Positions 17,087 to 26,351 of a DNA stretch of 64,000 nucleotides are shown piece by piece (the stretch's first letter is position 1; every line of letters begins with the position of its first letter). Below the pieces are notes generated by a model, which was not told the origin of the DNA, did no database searches, and saw only the letters and a list, made by a program, of their open reading frames with translations. A program made the translations under genes and the position numbers. Location of the stretch: assembly GCF_019795105.1 (NCBI RefSeq), contig NZ_JAIMFO010000004.1, positions 539,236 to 603,235 of the forward strand, in the 5' to 3' direction. This DNA comes from Collinsella ureilytica (lineage in GTDB: Bacteria > Actinomycetota > Coriobacteriia > Coriobacteriales > Coriobacteriaceae).

Positions 17087-18570
17087 CGTGGCTCACCTGC
17101 CTTGTCCCAGGGAAGCCGAATTCTGAGGCCTCCTGAGTCTTGCTCGCTTGGCTTTCCAAAACCCTCAGGCACGGCACAGCCCAGCTCTTTCAAAAGCGAG
17201 CTCGTACATGTTTGAATAGCGCTCGTCAGACGACTCTCTCCTCGCGCCAAATCTTCAAGACGTCCAAATGAAAGGAGGCCTGATACCTCACTGCCCCCAT
17301 CGGGGATGCGCACCCGGCTGTGCAAAGAGAGAGCCATTTCAAAGCGAAGGGCAAACTCCTCGTTTAAGCTCGAAGCTGTGCAGCGGTTTAAAACGCTCAC
17401 CATCTTGGTTCGAGCCACGCCTAAACGAGCAGCAAGCTGAGCTATGCGCGCCGCAGACTCTGGCTGGGTGGGGCCGGGTGCTCCCACGACCAGGCAGCGA
17501 TCGCACATTGCAACCGCAGCAGCCACCGCATCTCCCCAGGCAACCGATGTATCGATAAAAATCACATCAGCGGGATCACGCAAGGCGAAGATGAGCTGCT
17601 CAACAGCTGTGCCCATAGACTCTGCAAGCTCCGGGCGCTCAAGCGAGCCCCATAAGGTGAGGCCGGGGCTCACCATCATCGCCGTCGCTTCAATTGCCGT
17701 CTCAGATACCGAGTCTGAATCTTTGAGGAGCCGCGCTAAATCGACCGGATCATCGATCCCCATCAAGGCAGGCAAATTGCCATGCATCAAATCAAGATCA
17801 ATAACGGCTGTGCGCAAACCCATACGCGCAGCAGTTGCTGCCATGAGCCCGACAACGCTTGATGTGCCAACTCCCCCTCGCCCAGCAATCGCGCAGATCA
17901 CCGGAGCTCCCGGCTCAGAAGATGTCGACCGACCACCCATGGCTTTACGCGAAGCCACCTCATCAAGCCCGTCAATCTCATCAGGCTCTTCAAGCTCGTC
18001 AGACCTGCCAAGCTCGTCGGGCTCATCGAGCCCATCAGGCTCGTCAAGCGCAGTCGTCATGCTGCTCGCATAATGAAAAGCAGTCCTATCATGAACTTGC
18101 CTCGCCGGTTCAGCATAAGCGTCCATACCAGATGCGCTCTTTGCTGGCTCCTTGCTGTGGGCGACAGCGCCAGCACTCGTAGCCTGCCGCAAAGCCCCCT
18201 TCGCACACGCCTCTTTTGATGAGACCGGCTCACAAGAGCTAGAGCTACCGCCCGCAACAACCTCCGTGGCACCTGCATAAAAAAGCCGAGCAATCAGACC
18301 CGGATCCAAACGATCACACATCACGATGAGCGGGCATGTTACAAGCTTTGCCACACGCTCAATCAAAGAAACCGCCTCATCATCGGCAAGATCTGACGTT
18401 GAGCACAGCATGCCCGCGAGAACTCCAGCGTCTGCCTCAATCAAACTCAGCACGTTGTCCGAAGAAGCAAGGCGCACCAACTGCGCTTCTGCGTCGCGTG
18501 CGTGCACCTCTTGACGCACACATGCAAGCTCACATGGCTTGCAGCTTATAGCCCAGATTCCAGCCATCAT
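17083..18570 (-). CDS. tadZ: TadZ/CpaE-like localisation ATPase, degenerate Walker A
   Basis: A 495-residue protein. About 1-110 is a receiver-like N-terminal domain (CPLIVMCDRLDPGLIARLFYAGATEVV). About 110-220 is a low-complexity linker with acidic DEPDEL-type repeats (175-204). From 221 it is a ParA/MinD-type ATPase with AVIDLDLMHGNLPALMGI and DVIFIDTSVAWGD. The deviant Walker A normally reads KGGxGKT; here it is GRGGVGTSS (230-238), so the signature Lys and the P-loop Lys are both replaced. Atypical TadZ proteins are known, and TadZ mainly places the Tad machinery in the cell, so ATP hydrolysis may be lost. The start overlaps the cpaB stop. Confidence 0.85.
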   Translation of the reverse strand: MMAGIWAISCKPCELACVRQEVHARDAEAQLVRLASSDNVLSLIEADAGVLAGMLCSTSDLADDEAVSLIERVAKLVTCPLIVMCDRLDPGLIARLFYAGATEVVAGGSSSSCEPVSSKEACAKGALRQATSAGAVAHSKEPAKSASGMDAYAEPARQVHDRTAFHYASSMTTALDEPDGLDEPDELGRSDELEEPDEIDGLDEVASRKAMGGRSTSSEPGAPVICAIAGRGGVGTSSVVGLMAATAARMGLRTAVIDLDLMHGNLPALMGIDDPVDLARLLKDSDSVSETAIEATAMMVSPGLTLWGSLERPELAESMGTAVEQLIFALRDPADVIFIDTSVAWGDAVAAAVAMCDRCLVVGAPGPTQPESAARIAQLAARLGVARTKMVSVLNRCTASSLNEEFALRFEMALSLHSRVRIPDGGSEVSGLLSFGRLEDLARGESRLTSAIQTCTSSLLKELGCAVPEGFGKPSEQDSGGLRIRLPWDKAGEPR

Positions 18571-19208
18571 CCCTCCTTTCCTGTAGCAACTGCCGGTAAG
18601 GTAAGAGAGATCGGTGCCTGAGATGCAGCAAGCAAGACCTCACGCACATGCTCGGGCGCAACCGCAAGGCTCACCCAGGATATTTTTGTATTGCCCTCTG
18701 CACGTGCGCTGGTATCCAGCACGCAAGCAGAACAGATGAGATCAGCAATTCCATCGCGTGATACATAGACATCAACCGCATCACCGCGAGCAAGCGAGCC
18801 TCCCACCGAATGCTCTGCATCACTTGCAACTGCTAAGGCAACCGTGCCAGCTGGCACCTCAGCCCCACGCTCTCGCGCGAGAAAATACTGCGGACATAAG
18901 ACCGCCCGGCGCGGTATTCGAGATGTGGCGGTCTTGCCTTGTGTCTCAGCCATTGACGTTTGAGCATCTGCGGGAACTAGGGACGCTACCCAATCTTCTA
19001 ACACCACATTTGCAGCATCAATGACCTCGCCTGGCTCAATATCACGCGTGGCAACAAGTACCTGCACGAGCTCTCCGCCAAAGCGCTCCATAGTCTCACG
19101 CTGCGTGCGTGCAGCCTCAGCTTTTACCGAGGTGGCATAGCCAAAGGCAAACAAAGCCGCTGCTGCGCCTGTTGCCAAACTAATCAATAGTCTCATTTTC
19201 GGTTTCAC
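18567..19208 (-). CDS. cpaB: CpaB/RcpC-like pilus-assembly protein (SAF domain)
   Basis: A 213-residue protein with an N-terminal membrane anchor (LLISLATGAAAALFAFGYA) and a SAF domain (VQVLVATRDIEPGEVIDAANVVLEDW, then SRIPRRAVLCPQYF). A C-terminal RcpC-like part includes GTVALAVASDAEHSVGGSLARGDAVDVYV. GTG at 19208 is preferred because GGGGAGG lies four bases before it; upstream TTG and ATG codons have no site. It is the first gene of the Tad operon. CpaB in Gram-positives lacks a secretin partner, and none is present here. Confidence 0.88.
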   Translation of the reverse strand: MKPKMRLLISLATGAAAALFAFGYATSVKAEAARTQRETMERFGGELVQVLVATRDIEPGEVIDAANVVLEDWVASLVPADAQTSMAETQGKTATSRIPRRAVLCPQYFLARERGAEVPAGTVALAVASDAEHSVGGSLARGDAVDVYVSRDGIADLICSACVLDTSARAEGNTKISWVSLAVAPEHVREVLLAASQAPISLTLPAVATGKEG

Positions 19209-19364
19209 CGAACCTCCCCTCGAGGCTGTTTGCTCTACCACCATTTTCAAGGGGAACTGATCGGTGTGGACAGGCGAAAAAAGAAAGTGCCCGCCACCCT
19301 TACGGATGTCTCACAGATCTCTACATAATTGGGTTTGACCTGGTGAAATAGGATTTTTTAAGAG
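19209..19364 (-). other. Leader region of the tad operon
   Basis: This untranslated stretch precedes cpaB. The minus strand has a weak hairpin region around AGACATCC...GGCGGGCAC and no consensus promoter that I can defend. It was compared by eye with cyclic-di-GMP riboswitches and did not match. Confidence 0.3.
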
Positions 19365-19540
19365 AAGCCGCAAGCGAGCGTGCGACCGAAAAAGGCACGC
19401 TCACATCAGCGAATACATACAGCCTGTCCCTACAAGCTAAACCGCAAGTAGAGAAAACTGGTCGTAGCGGGTTCCCTCAGCGATCATATCTGTAGCTACA
19501 AACTCAGCCGCAAGCAAAGAAAGCCAGCTCGGTCCCTACA
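19365..19540. repeat. Degenerate 66-74-base intergenic repeats
   Basis: About two and a half imperfect copies of a unit fill the gap between rsgA and the tad operon. CCGCAAG recurs at 19368, 19442 and 19508; TCAGCGA at 19406 and 19478; and CTACAA-like words at 19430 and 19496. No coding frame is supported. Confidence 0.6.
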
Positions 19541-19542
19541 CC

Positions 19543-20772
19543 CTAAAGGCGTACGTCTGGATCGAGACTCTGAGCACTCACGCGCATCTCAGACGCCAAA
19601 GCAAGCGCTGCTTCAATGCGGATCGGATCAATCTCTCCGGATGCACCGGCAGCGCGAACCGCACAGCCTGGCTCATGGGTATGCGTGCAATCTCGAAACC
19701 TGCAAGCCTCTGCCACTTGAGCAATATCGGGAAACGCACGCGCCAAACCCGCCTCATGCCCCAACAGGGTCATGCTTCTTAGCCCCGGAGCATCAGCAAT
19801 GACTCCATATGCCCCAGGGAGCTTGCACATCACGCGGGCGACCGTGGTATGCCTGCCCTTATCGTCGCGCTCGCGCACCGCGCCCACCGTGAGGGCATCA
19901 TGGCCTAATAAGGCATTGAGCAGGGTGGATTTACCTGCACCGCTCTCTCCTAAAATCATGGCGCAGGTATGCGGTGGCACTAAGGCACGAATCTCTGCCA
20001 AGCCCTCACGCTCAGTTGCTGAAGACACGAGCACGCGTGCCTCGCTTCCTGCTAAGGCTTGGGCAACGCGCAGGGCATCTGCAATCTCATCATCGCTTGC
20101 CCGGTCAGACTTCGTGAATACCACCGCAGGCTCAGCACCGCAATCATGCACGAGCACCAGAGCGCGGGCAATACGATCACGCAGGAAGGATCCCGTCTGA
20201 CGTCCACCCCCTAAGGGCTGAACCACAAGAATACGATCAACATTGGCAGCGAGCACTTGGCGCTCACCGCGATTCTTACCGCGCCAGCGCGCAAACGAGG
20301 TACGACGCGGCATCACAGCCTCAATCACGCCAAAATCATGAGCGGGGTCGATACGCACAGCAACAATGTCCCCAATGGCAGGCAGTGCGTCCCCACAACC
20401 TCGATCGCGCTTAGCAAAAGCAACCGCATGCTCAGCTCGCAGGACACCACCTTGATGTGCCACCAGCGGAAAGCCTCGATCGAGGCGCACAACACAGCCG
20501 AGGGTTAGTCGCTCAGCAGCTGCCTCACCGGCCGATGCTGCAAACGTAGCTCGAAACTCCTCAAAGGAAGCCATCTGCTGGTCATCGATTCGGATGTCGG
20601 CGAGTGTCGGAACATCGCGCAAAGCCTCTACCTCAGAAGACCCAGGGCTCATAGTTCCGCTCTCGCCTGCAACGTCCGCAGCCAACGCTTCGCCTACGCC
20701 CGAAGTCACGCCCGAAGCCGCGCCCGAGGGCGCACGCATCTGCGCGCCCTCCACATCCGAATCGCTCTGCAC
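19543..20772 (-). CDS. rsgA: Ribosome small-subunit-dependent GTPase A (RsgA/YjeQ)
   Basis: A 409-residue circularly permuted GTPase. An OB-fold is followed by G4 (VFTKSD), G1 (GESGAGKSTLLNALLG), G2 (TTVARV) and G3 (DAPGLRSMTL), then a C-terminal zinc knuckle CRFRDCTHTHEPGC. It checks 30S maturation. The N-terminal 80 residues are an unusual Gly/Ser/Ala-rich extension. GTG 20772 follows the TAA of the P-type ATPase directly, with GGAGG nine bases before; ATG 20739 is an alternative. The two genes are probably co-transcribed. Confidence 0.93.
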   Translation of the reverse strand: MQSDSDVEGAQMRAPSGAASGVTSGVGEALAADVAGESGTMSPGSSEVEALRDVPTLADIRIDDQQMASFEEFRATFAASAGEAAAERLTLGCVVRLDRGFPLVAHQGGVLRAEHAVAFAKRDRGCGDALPAIGDIVAVRIDPAHDFGVIEAVMPRRTSFARWRGKNRGERQVLAANVDRILVVQPLGGGRQTGSFLRDRIARALVLVHDCGAEPAVVFTKSDRASDDEIADALRVAQALAGSEARVLVSSATEREGLAEIRALVPPHTCAMILGESGAGKSTLLNALLGHDALTVGAVRERDDKGRHTTVARVMCKLPGAYGVIADAPGLRSMTLLGHEAGLARAFPDIAQVAEACRFRDCTHTHEPGCAVRAAGASGEIDPIRIEAALALASEMRVSAQSLDPDVRL

Positions 20773-23448
20773 TTACTCAGCCTCCACCGAACGCATAATG
20801 GCCTTATAGATCTCCATCAACGGAATGATCAGGAAGGCAAGACCTAAGGCTGCACCCAGCGCCTCAACTGAAAGGGGCACAAAGCCAAACATCTCGGCTA
20901 AAGGATCAAACTCAACAACAATCACCGTAAGTACGAGCGCTAACAGCGCGGCTCCCCAAAGCCACCAATTCTGGCGACGCATGCTCAGCAGGGATGCACG
21001 GCGGCTCCGCATATTGAAGCAGTGGAAGATCTCTACCATTGAAAGCGTAATGAATGCCATGGTCACGCCAACCTCATCAGCGGTACCGGCAACCATGTCT
21101 GCAATATTGATATAGCCCATGTCCAGATACACGCCAACAAAGAAAGAGGCCAGCACCAACAAGGTAATCACAATACCTTGTACGATGCAGTCAAGTCCCA
21201 TGCCATTGGCAAATACGCCATCCGTAGCAGCGCGCGGGCGACGCTTCATCACATCGCCTTCCGCCTCCTCCATACCAAGAGCCAAGGCCGGGAAGCAGTC
21301 CGTAATGAGGTTAATCCAGAGGAGCTGCACCGGTCGGAAGATCGTGAAGCCCATGAGGGTAGCAATAAATACTGCAAAAACCTCGGCTAAGTTTGCAGAG
21401 AGCAAGAACTGAATAACCTTGCGGATATTGTCGTAGATACGCCGACCCTCTTCTACAGCGTGAATGATTGTGGCAAAGTTATCGTCTGCCAAAACCATAT
21501 CGGCTACGTTTTTCGTTACATCGGTACCGGTAATGCCCATACCAACACCAATATCGGCGCGCTTAATGGAAGGTGCATCATTTACGCCGTCGCCCGTCAT
21601 AGCAACAATATTGCCTCGGCTCTTCCAAGCATCCACAATGCGTGTCTTATGCTCAGGCTGCACGCGAGCGTACACGCTATATGAGGTTACCAACTCGTGG
21701 AAGTCTTCGTCTGAGATCCGATCAAGCTCAGCGCCGGTTATGGCCTGGCTTGCATCATGCACAATGCCCAATTCCTTCGCAATGGCCACCGCAGTATCAA
21801 TGTGGTCGCCCGTAATCATAATGGGGCGAATACCAGCCTCACGAGCCTCAACAATCGCTTGCGTTACCTCGGGACGAACCGGATCAATCATGCCCGAAAG
21901 TCCGCAAAATACCAGATCATGCTCAATCGCTTCGGTGGTATAGGAGGAAGGAGCCTGATCAAGATGCTTGCTTGCAAGAGCAAGTACACGCAAGGCATCG
22001 TCGGCCATCGCCTTATTTGCCGAAAGCAACTCGGAGCGGCGCTCTGCAGTGAGCTCAACAATCTCGCCCTGCTCATAGATATGAGAGCACTGACCAATGA
22101 CCACATCGGGAGCACCCTTGGTAAACTGCTCCAGGCTGCCATCGAGCATTTTTACTACAACCGTCATCATCTTGCGGCCAGAATCAAAAGGAATCTCTCC
22201 CACGCGCGGATGCTCAGCGTCAAGCCCAGTCAAGCCAGCCTTGGCAGCATCATTTACTAAAGCGCACTCAGTGGGCTCGCCTACTGCTTCGCCCAACTCA
22301 GCATCAAAGCGAGCATCTGAACAAAGCGCCATACCCGCTAAGAAATGTTCCTCAGAAGATGCCAGCTCATGCTGGACAACCGTCATCTTATTTTGCGTTA
22401 AAGTTCCCGTCTTATCAGAGCAGATGATCTGGGTTGAGCCTAAGGTTTCTACCGCAGTTAGCTTACGAATAATGGCCTGGCGCCGGCTCATCTTGGTCAC
22501 GCCCATAGAAAGCACGATGGTTACCACGGCCACCAAGCCCTCAGGAATCGCAGCAACCGCGAGCGAAACAGCCACCATAAACGTGTCTAAGATCATCTTG
22601 GGATGAGCGATCATCTCGCCGCCGTGGCGAATAAAGTCAACCGCAAAGATCACCGCACAAATTGCCACCACCATGATGGTGAGCGTGCGCGAAAGCTCGG
22701 CGAGCTTGACCTGAAGCGGAGTAAGCTCCTTTTTTGCGGTGGTCAGTGCGTCTGCAATCTTTCCCATCTCGGTGTTCATACCGGTGCCAACCACCAGAGC
22801 ACGACCGCGACCATAGACCACAACCGAGCCCATATAGGCCATATTCTTGCGGTCTCCCAAGGGCACATCATCTGCGTCCGATGCAATCTCGATGGGACGT
22901 GAGTGCTTTTCCACTGGCACTGACTCGCCGGTTAATGCTGCCTCTTCAATCTTCATCGTGGCAGACTCAAGCACGCGGCAATCTGCAGGGACGGAGTCTC
23001 CTGCTTCAAGCAAGACCACATCGCCGGGCACCAACTCAGAGCTCGGAAGTGAGATGAGTTTGCCCGCGCGAATCACCTTAGACTGCGCAGCGCTCATCTC
23101 TTGTAGAGCGGCAAGCGCCTGCTCACTTTTTGCCTCTTGAATAACGCCTAGGGCAGAATTAATAATGACGACGATCATGATAATCACGACATCGGCAAAG
23201 TCGCCCTCGCCCTGCACGATCCCGGTTATCGCCGAGATGATGGCTGCCACAATGAGCATGATGACCATCGGGTCGGCCATTTGCTCAAAGAAGCGCTTCC
23301 AAAGCGGTGTCTTCTCTTCTTCATCCAGCTTATTTGCGCCTACGCGCGCGAGCCGAGCAGCTGCCTCAGCAGCAGTCAGACCCTGAGTCGCGTCAGATCC
23401 CTGCTCGGCGAGGACATCCTCGGTCGAGAACAGGTATTCTTTTTGCAT
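20773..23448 (-). CDS. P-type cation-transporting ATPase (Ca2+ type)
   Basis: An 891-residue P2-type ATPase. In order: N-terminal cation-ATPase domain, TM1-2, actuator with LTGESVPVEKH, TM4 with AVAAIPEGLVAVVT, phosphorylation site CSDKTGTLTQNKM, nucleotide domain with FTKGAPDVV, hinge MTGDGVNDAPSIKRADIGVGMG, and C-terminal TM helices. The PEGL motif in TM4 and overall layout match bacterial SERCA/PMCA-type calcium pumps; specificity is inferred. The C-terminus (AFLIIPLMEIYKAIMR) is complete. AGGAGGGG precedes the ATG. Confidence 0.92.
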   Translation of the reverse strand: MQKEYLFSTEDVLAEQGSDATQGLTAAEAAARLARVGANKLDEEEKTPLWKRFFEQMADPMVIMLIVAAIISAITGIVQGEGDFADVVIIMIVVIINSALGVIQEAKSEQALAALQEMSAAQSKVIRAGKLISLPSSELVPGDVVLLEAGDSVPADCRVLESATMKIEEAALTGESVPVEKHSRPIEIASDADDVPLGDRKNMAYMGSVVVYGRGRALVVGTGMNTEMGKIADALTTAKKELTPLQVKLAELSRTLTIMVVAICAVIFAVDFIRHGGEMIAHPKMILDTFMVAVSLAVAAIPEGLVAVVTIVLSMGVTKMSRRQAIIRKLTAVETLGSTQIICSDKTGTLTQNKMTVVQHELASSEEHFLAGMALCSDARFDAELGEAVGEPTECALVNDAAKAGLTGLDAEHPRVGEIPFDSGRKMMTVVVKMLDGSLEQFTKGAPDVVIGQCSHIYEQGEIVELTAERRSELLSANKAMADDALRVLALASKHLDQAPSSYTTEAIEHDLVFCGLSGMIDPVRPEVTQAIVEAREAGIRPIMITGDHIDTAVAIAKELGIVHDASQAITGAELDRISDEDFHELVTSYSVYARVQPEHKTRIVDAWKSRGNIVAMTGDGVNDAPSIKRADIGVGMGITGTDVTKNVADMVLADDNFATIIHAVEEGRRIYDNIRKVIQFLLSANLAEVFAVFIATLMGFTIFRPVQLLWINLITDCFPALALGMEEAEGDVMKRRPRAATDGVFANGMGLDCIVQGIVITLLVLASFFVGVYLDMGYINIADMVAGTADEVGVTMAFITLSMVEIFHCFNMRSRRASLLSMRRQNWWLWGAALLALVLTVIVVEFDPLAEMFGFVPLSVEALGAALGLAFLIIPLMEIYKAIMRSVEAE

Positions 23449-23566
23449 GTTCTTCCCCTCCTGGAGTGAATGGTCACCTAGCAGATTGATGCCCGATCAT
23501 AATTCCCCAGGAGAGGGGCAAGGGCCCATCAAGGCTGCCATGCTAGATGACGTCGTACCACGCTTG

Positions 23567-23809
23567 CTATATTACCCGAATCATCGGCTCATCACGTGAT
23601 CTGCCTGATTGAGTCAAGCTATCCCAAAGTTCATCCGCCATAAACGTACAACAGGCGTTGCAAATCAGCCTGGCTTCGGTACACGAGAGAGCACGATCGG
23701 CAAGCTGCGACTCCAAAACAAGACCTGATATGAACAGAGGCTTTTCACGCTCCTCGCCGATGCACACAACAAGCGCGCCGCCACCAGACGACGCGCTTGC
23801 AACGCTCAT
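23567..23809 (-). CDS. Small hypothetical protein
   Basis: An 80-residue frame with protein-like composition (GGALVVCIGEEREKPLFISG, then ARLICNACCTFMADELWDSL). It contains a CxxC-like NACC. It begins 23 bases after the pyk stop on the same strand but has no clear ribosome site. No family is recognised. It could be a real distal gene of the pyk transcript or a chance frame. Confidence 0.4.
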   Translation of the reverse strand: MSVASASSGGGALVVCIGEEREKPLFISGLVLESQLADRALSCTEARLICNACCTFMADELWDSLTQSGRSRDEPMIRVI

Positions 23810-23832
23810 ATGAAACGCAGACTCAAAATCTC

Positions 23833-25293
23833 TTAGCGAACCTGAGCCACGTAGGCAACGTTGGTTGAAGAAATCTTGTCCTCGAGCTGAACTGACATAC
23901 GAGGATCACCTGCCGTGGCGACCGTAATGTCGCCCTTCTTCACATAGCCAAGCTCCTTGGCGGTCTCGATCGCCTTCACGATCGTGCCGTTTACGGTGCC
24001 CTGAGTAATGGCAGCGAGATGCGGGGTAACGCCCCAGTACATGATCATCTGCTGCACTGCCCACTCATGGCGAGAGAAGGCAACAATTGGCATGCTTGGG
24101 CGGAAGTGAGAAATCAAGCGAGCGGTACGACCGGTGGTGGTAGGAACGGTGATGCACTTGGCGTCCACCGTCGTTGCCATATTCACCGCAGAAAGACCTA
24201 CTACGTTGTTGACGACGCGGGTGCCATGGGCTCCGGCAGGAACCTCAAGCTTGCCATGAGCTGGCAGGTGCTTCTCGGTCTCGTGAGCAATTTGAGCCTG
24301 CATGCGCACAGCTTCAACCGGATACAAACCAGCCGCAGATTCACCAGAAAGCATGACTGCGTCAGTGCCGTCATAAATTGCATTTGCAACGTCTGCTACC
24401 TCAGCGCGGGTTGGGCGCGGATTGTGCTGCATGGAGTCGAGCATCTGCGTTGCGGTAATAACCGGCTTATATGCATCGTTGCACTTCTTGATGATCTGCT
24501 TTTGAATATGAGGCACCAACTCGGGTGCAATCTCAATACCCAGATCACCACGGGCAACCATGATGCCGTCTGAGTGCTCAAGAATATCGTCGAAATTGTC
24601 CACACCTAAGGCGCACTCAATCTTGGGGAAGATCGTTACGTGATCGCCACCATGCTCGCGGCAAAGGCTCCGAATCTCCTCAACCGCAGCACCATCGCGG
24701 ATGAACGAAGCTGCAATATAGTCAATGCTCTGCGTGAGGCCAAAGAGGATGTCTTCACGATCGCGCTCGGTAATCGCCGGCAAAGAAATATTGATATTGG
24801 GCAGGTTCACACCCTTGCGCTCGCCGATGAGACCATTGTTCATAACGGTGCAGTGAATGTCTTGCCCATCAACAGACTCGACTTGCAAAGCAACTAGGCC
24901 GTCGTCAATCAGGATGCGAGCGCCCGGGAATACCTCACCAGGCAACGCCAGGTAGTCAAGAGAGATATGCTCGGCAGTTCCTGCAAAGTCTTCAGTTGTG
25001 GGCTGAGCGGTTACGATGATCTTATCGCCCGTAGAAACAGAGACTTTCTGATGATCCTTCAAAAGCCCCGTACGAACCTCAGGGCCTTTCGTATCAAGCA
25101 AGATTCCGATTGGCTTATTCAGCTCGTGAGCAATCTTGCGAACGCGCTCAATGCGGCCGCGATGCTCATCGTAGGAGCCATGAGAAAAATTGAAGCGGGC
25201 TACGTTCATGCCCGCCTTCATCATCTCACGTAAAATGTCCTCGTTGTCACATGCCGGACCCATAGTGCATACGATCTTAGTGCGTTTATACAT
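23833..25293 (-). CDS. pyk: Pyruvate kinase
   Basis: A 486-residue enzyme converting phosphoenolpyruvate and ADP to pyruvate and ATP. Motifs: KIVCTMGPACDNED, NFSHGSYDEH, LLDTKGPEVRTG, the catalytic Lys-containing segment TIFPKIECALGVDNFDDI, GIMVARGDLGIEI, and ATQMLDSM. The C-terminal domain (TGRTARLISHFRPSMPIVAFS) is complete, without the extra PEP-utiliser-like domain of some Bacillus enzymes. GGAGGTCTTC precedes ATG 25293, so the longer upstream frame is discarded. Confidence 0.97.
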   Translation of the reverse strand: MYKRTKIVCTMGPACDNEDILREMMKAGMNVARFNFSHGSYDEHRGRIERVRKIAHELNKPIGILLDTKGPEVRTGLLKDHQKVSVSTGDKIIVTAQPTTEDFAGTAEHISLDYLALPGEVFPGARILIDDGLVALQVESVDGQDIHCTVMNNGLIGERKGVNLPNINISLPAITERDREDILFGLTQSIDYIAASFIRDGAAVEEIRSLCREHGGDHVTIFPKIECALGVDNFDDILEHSDGIMVARGDLGIEIAPELVPHIQKQIIKKCNDAYKPVITATQMLDSMQHNPRPTRAEVADVANAIYDGTDAVMLSGESAAGLYPVEAVRMQAQIAHETEKHLPAHGKLEVPAGAHGTRVVNNVVGLSAVNMATTVDAKCITVPTTTGRTARLISHFRPSMPIVAFSRHEWAVQQMIMYWGVTPHLAAITQGTVNGTIVKAIETAKELGYVKKGDITVATAGDPRMSVQLEDKISSTNVAYVAQVR

Positions 25294-25339
25294 GAAGACC
25301 TCCGGTGGTTTCTTTCGCATTCGATCTGACGTCGCGCAT

Positions 25340-25345
25340 ATTATA
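25340..25345 (-). promoter_or_regulatory. -10 element of the pyk promoter
   Basis: A perfect TATAAT on the minus strand about 45 bases before the pyk ATG. The -35 region is weak (TTCGAG/GAGTTA at acceptable spacing). Confidence 0.5.
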
Positions 25346-25436
25346 GCAAGCGGCATTTGTCTAACTCGAAAAACTGTACATATGCAGAGACATTACAAGC
25401 AGTTTGCAAGCGGCACCATGGTATGAACAACACGTG

Positions 25437-26342
25437 TCAGCCAACACGGTCCATATGTCCATACGTACGCATACGAGCTTGGAAGAGCTCTTCGGTTACA
25501 ACAATCACCTCATTGAAGACCTCATCAAAGAAGTCAGCCGTGAGGAGCCGATACTGAGGGCGCGGCCAGTCACCGCCATTTGCACGAACAATCTCATGAG
25601 CTACACCAATCGCAGCAATAACATAGCGGCGCTCAAGCATATATTGAGGAAAGCGCTCAGCGGTTTGCAACAAACGAGGCGAAGCAATGGGCAAGGCTGA
25701 GAGATGATGCAAGCGCCCAAAATCATCAAAATCAGCCTGTTTCTTAATGCGGAAACTCTCGCTTGGACGCCCGCCGTGAGCCTCTAAGAATTCGTTCACC
25801 CGTGTGTTCCAGAGCTTATCGGCAACCAAATGAGCCCAGGCTCCCAGTACGAGATCAAGCACGGATTGACTCAGGGCTTCTTCATGTATCGGATCTGCCT
25901 CAGGTGAGAGCTCAGTGTCGCAAGTTCTTGCGCTCACATAAGCAGGGTGGTGCACAAGACTAACCGCCTTGCGCTCGGCCTCAATCGTTAACCAAGAAAC
26001 GATAAGGTCGGGCCTGGCCTGCTCCCGCCGCTGCTTGAACGCATCATCTGTGAGTAAGGGCACAACATAGCGATCCCAAAACTCATCCTCGCGCGGCTTT
26101 GGAATGGGTTCATGCTCTGCAAAATGCGTCTCAACATAGGGCAGTGGCTGCTCAATGCCCGGAACCATATAGCCGACCAAAATATCTGGCACAATATTTC
26201 CAAACAAAAAGGCATTGCGATCGAGCACAAAGTGCGCCAGCGCCCCGGGAGCACCAGCAGCCGAGCTGGGGTTATGCCTCAGCGTTTGATCGGCACCAAA
26301 GAGGCGCTCGGTCTGGGCAAAATGGATATTCCAGCTCGGCAC
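25437..26342 (-). CDS. Zinc-dependent phospholipase C-like protein
   Basis: A 301-residue protein with the His/Asp pattern of the zinc-dependent phospholipase C/S1-P1 nuclease-like family: WNIHFAQTE near the start, FLFGNIVPDILVGY, LVHHPAYVSA, and WAHLVADKLWNTRVNEF, which supply Trp, His and Asp ligands. No signal peptide is seen, so it is probably cytoplasmic, unlike secreted PLCs; its substrate is unknown. GTG 26342 has GGGGG four bases upstream and starts nine bases after the pheT stop, so it belongs to the pheST transcript. Confidence 0.7.
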   Translation of the reverse strand: MPSWNIHFAQTERLFGADQTLRHNPSSAAGAPGALAHFVLDRNAFLFGNIVPDILVGYMVPGIEQPLPYVETHFAEHEPIPKPREDEFWDRYVVPLLTDDAFKQRREQARPDLIVSWLTIEAERKAVSLVHHPAYVSARTCDTELSPEADPIHEEALSQSVLDLVLGAWAHLVADKLWNTRVNEFLEAHGGRPSESFRIKKQADFDDFGRLHHLSALPIASPRLLQTAERFPQYMLERRYVIAAIGVAHEIVRANGGDWPRPQYRLLTADFFDEVFNEVIVVTEELFQARMRTYGHMDRVG

Positions 26343-26351
26343 ACATCCCCC

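Noticed and set aside
19209-19364. Possible cyclic-di-GMP riboswitch upstream of the pilus operon
   Set aside because: Neither class I nor class II conserved blocks could be matched by eye.
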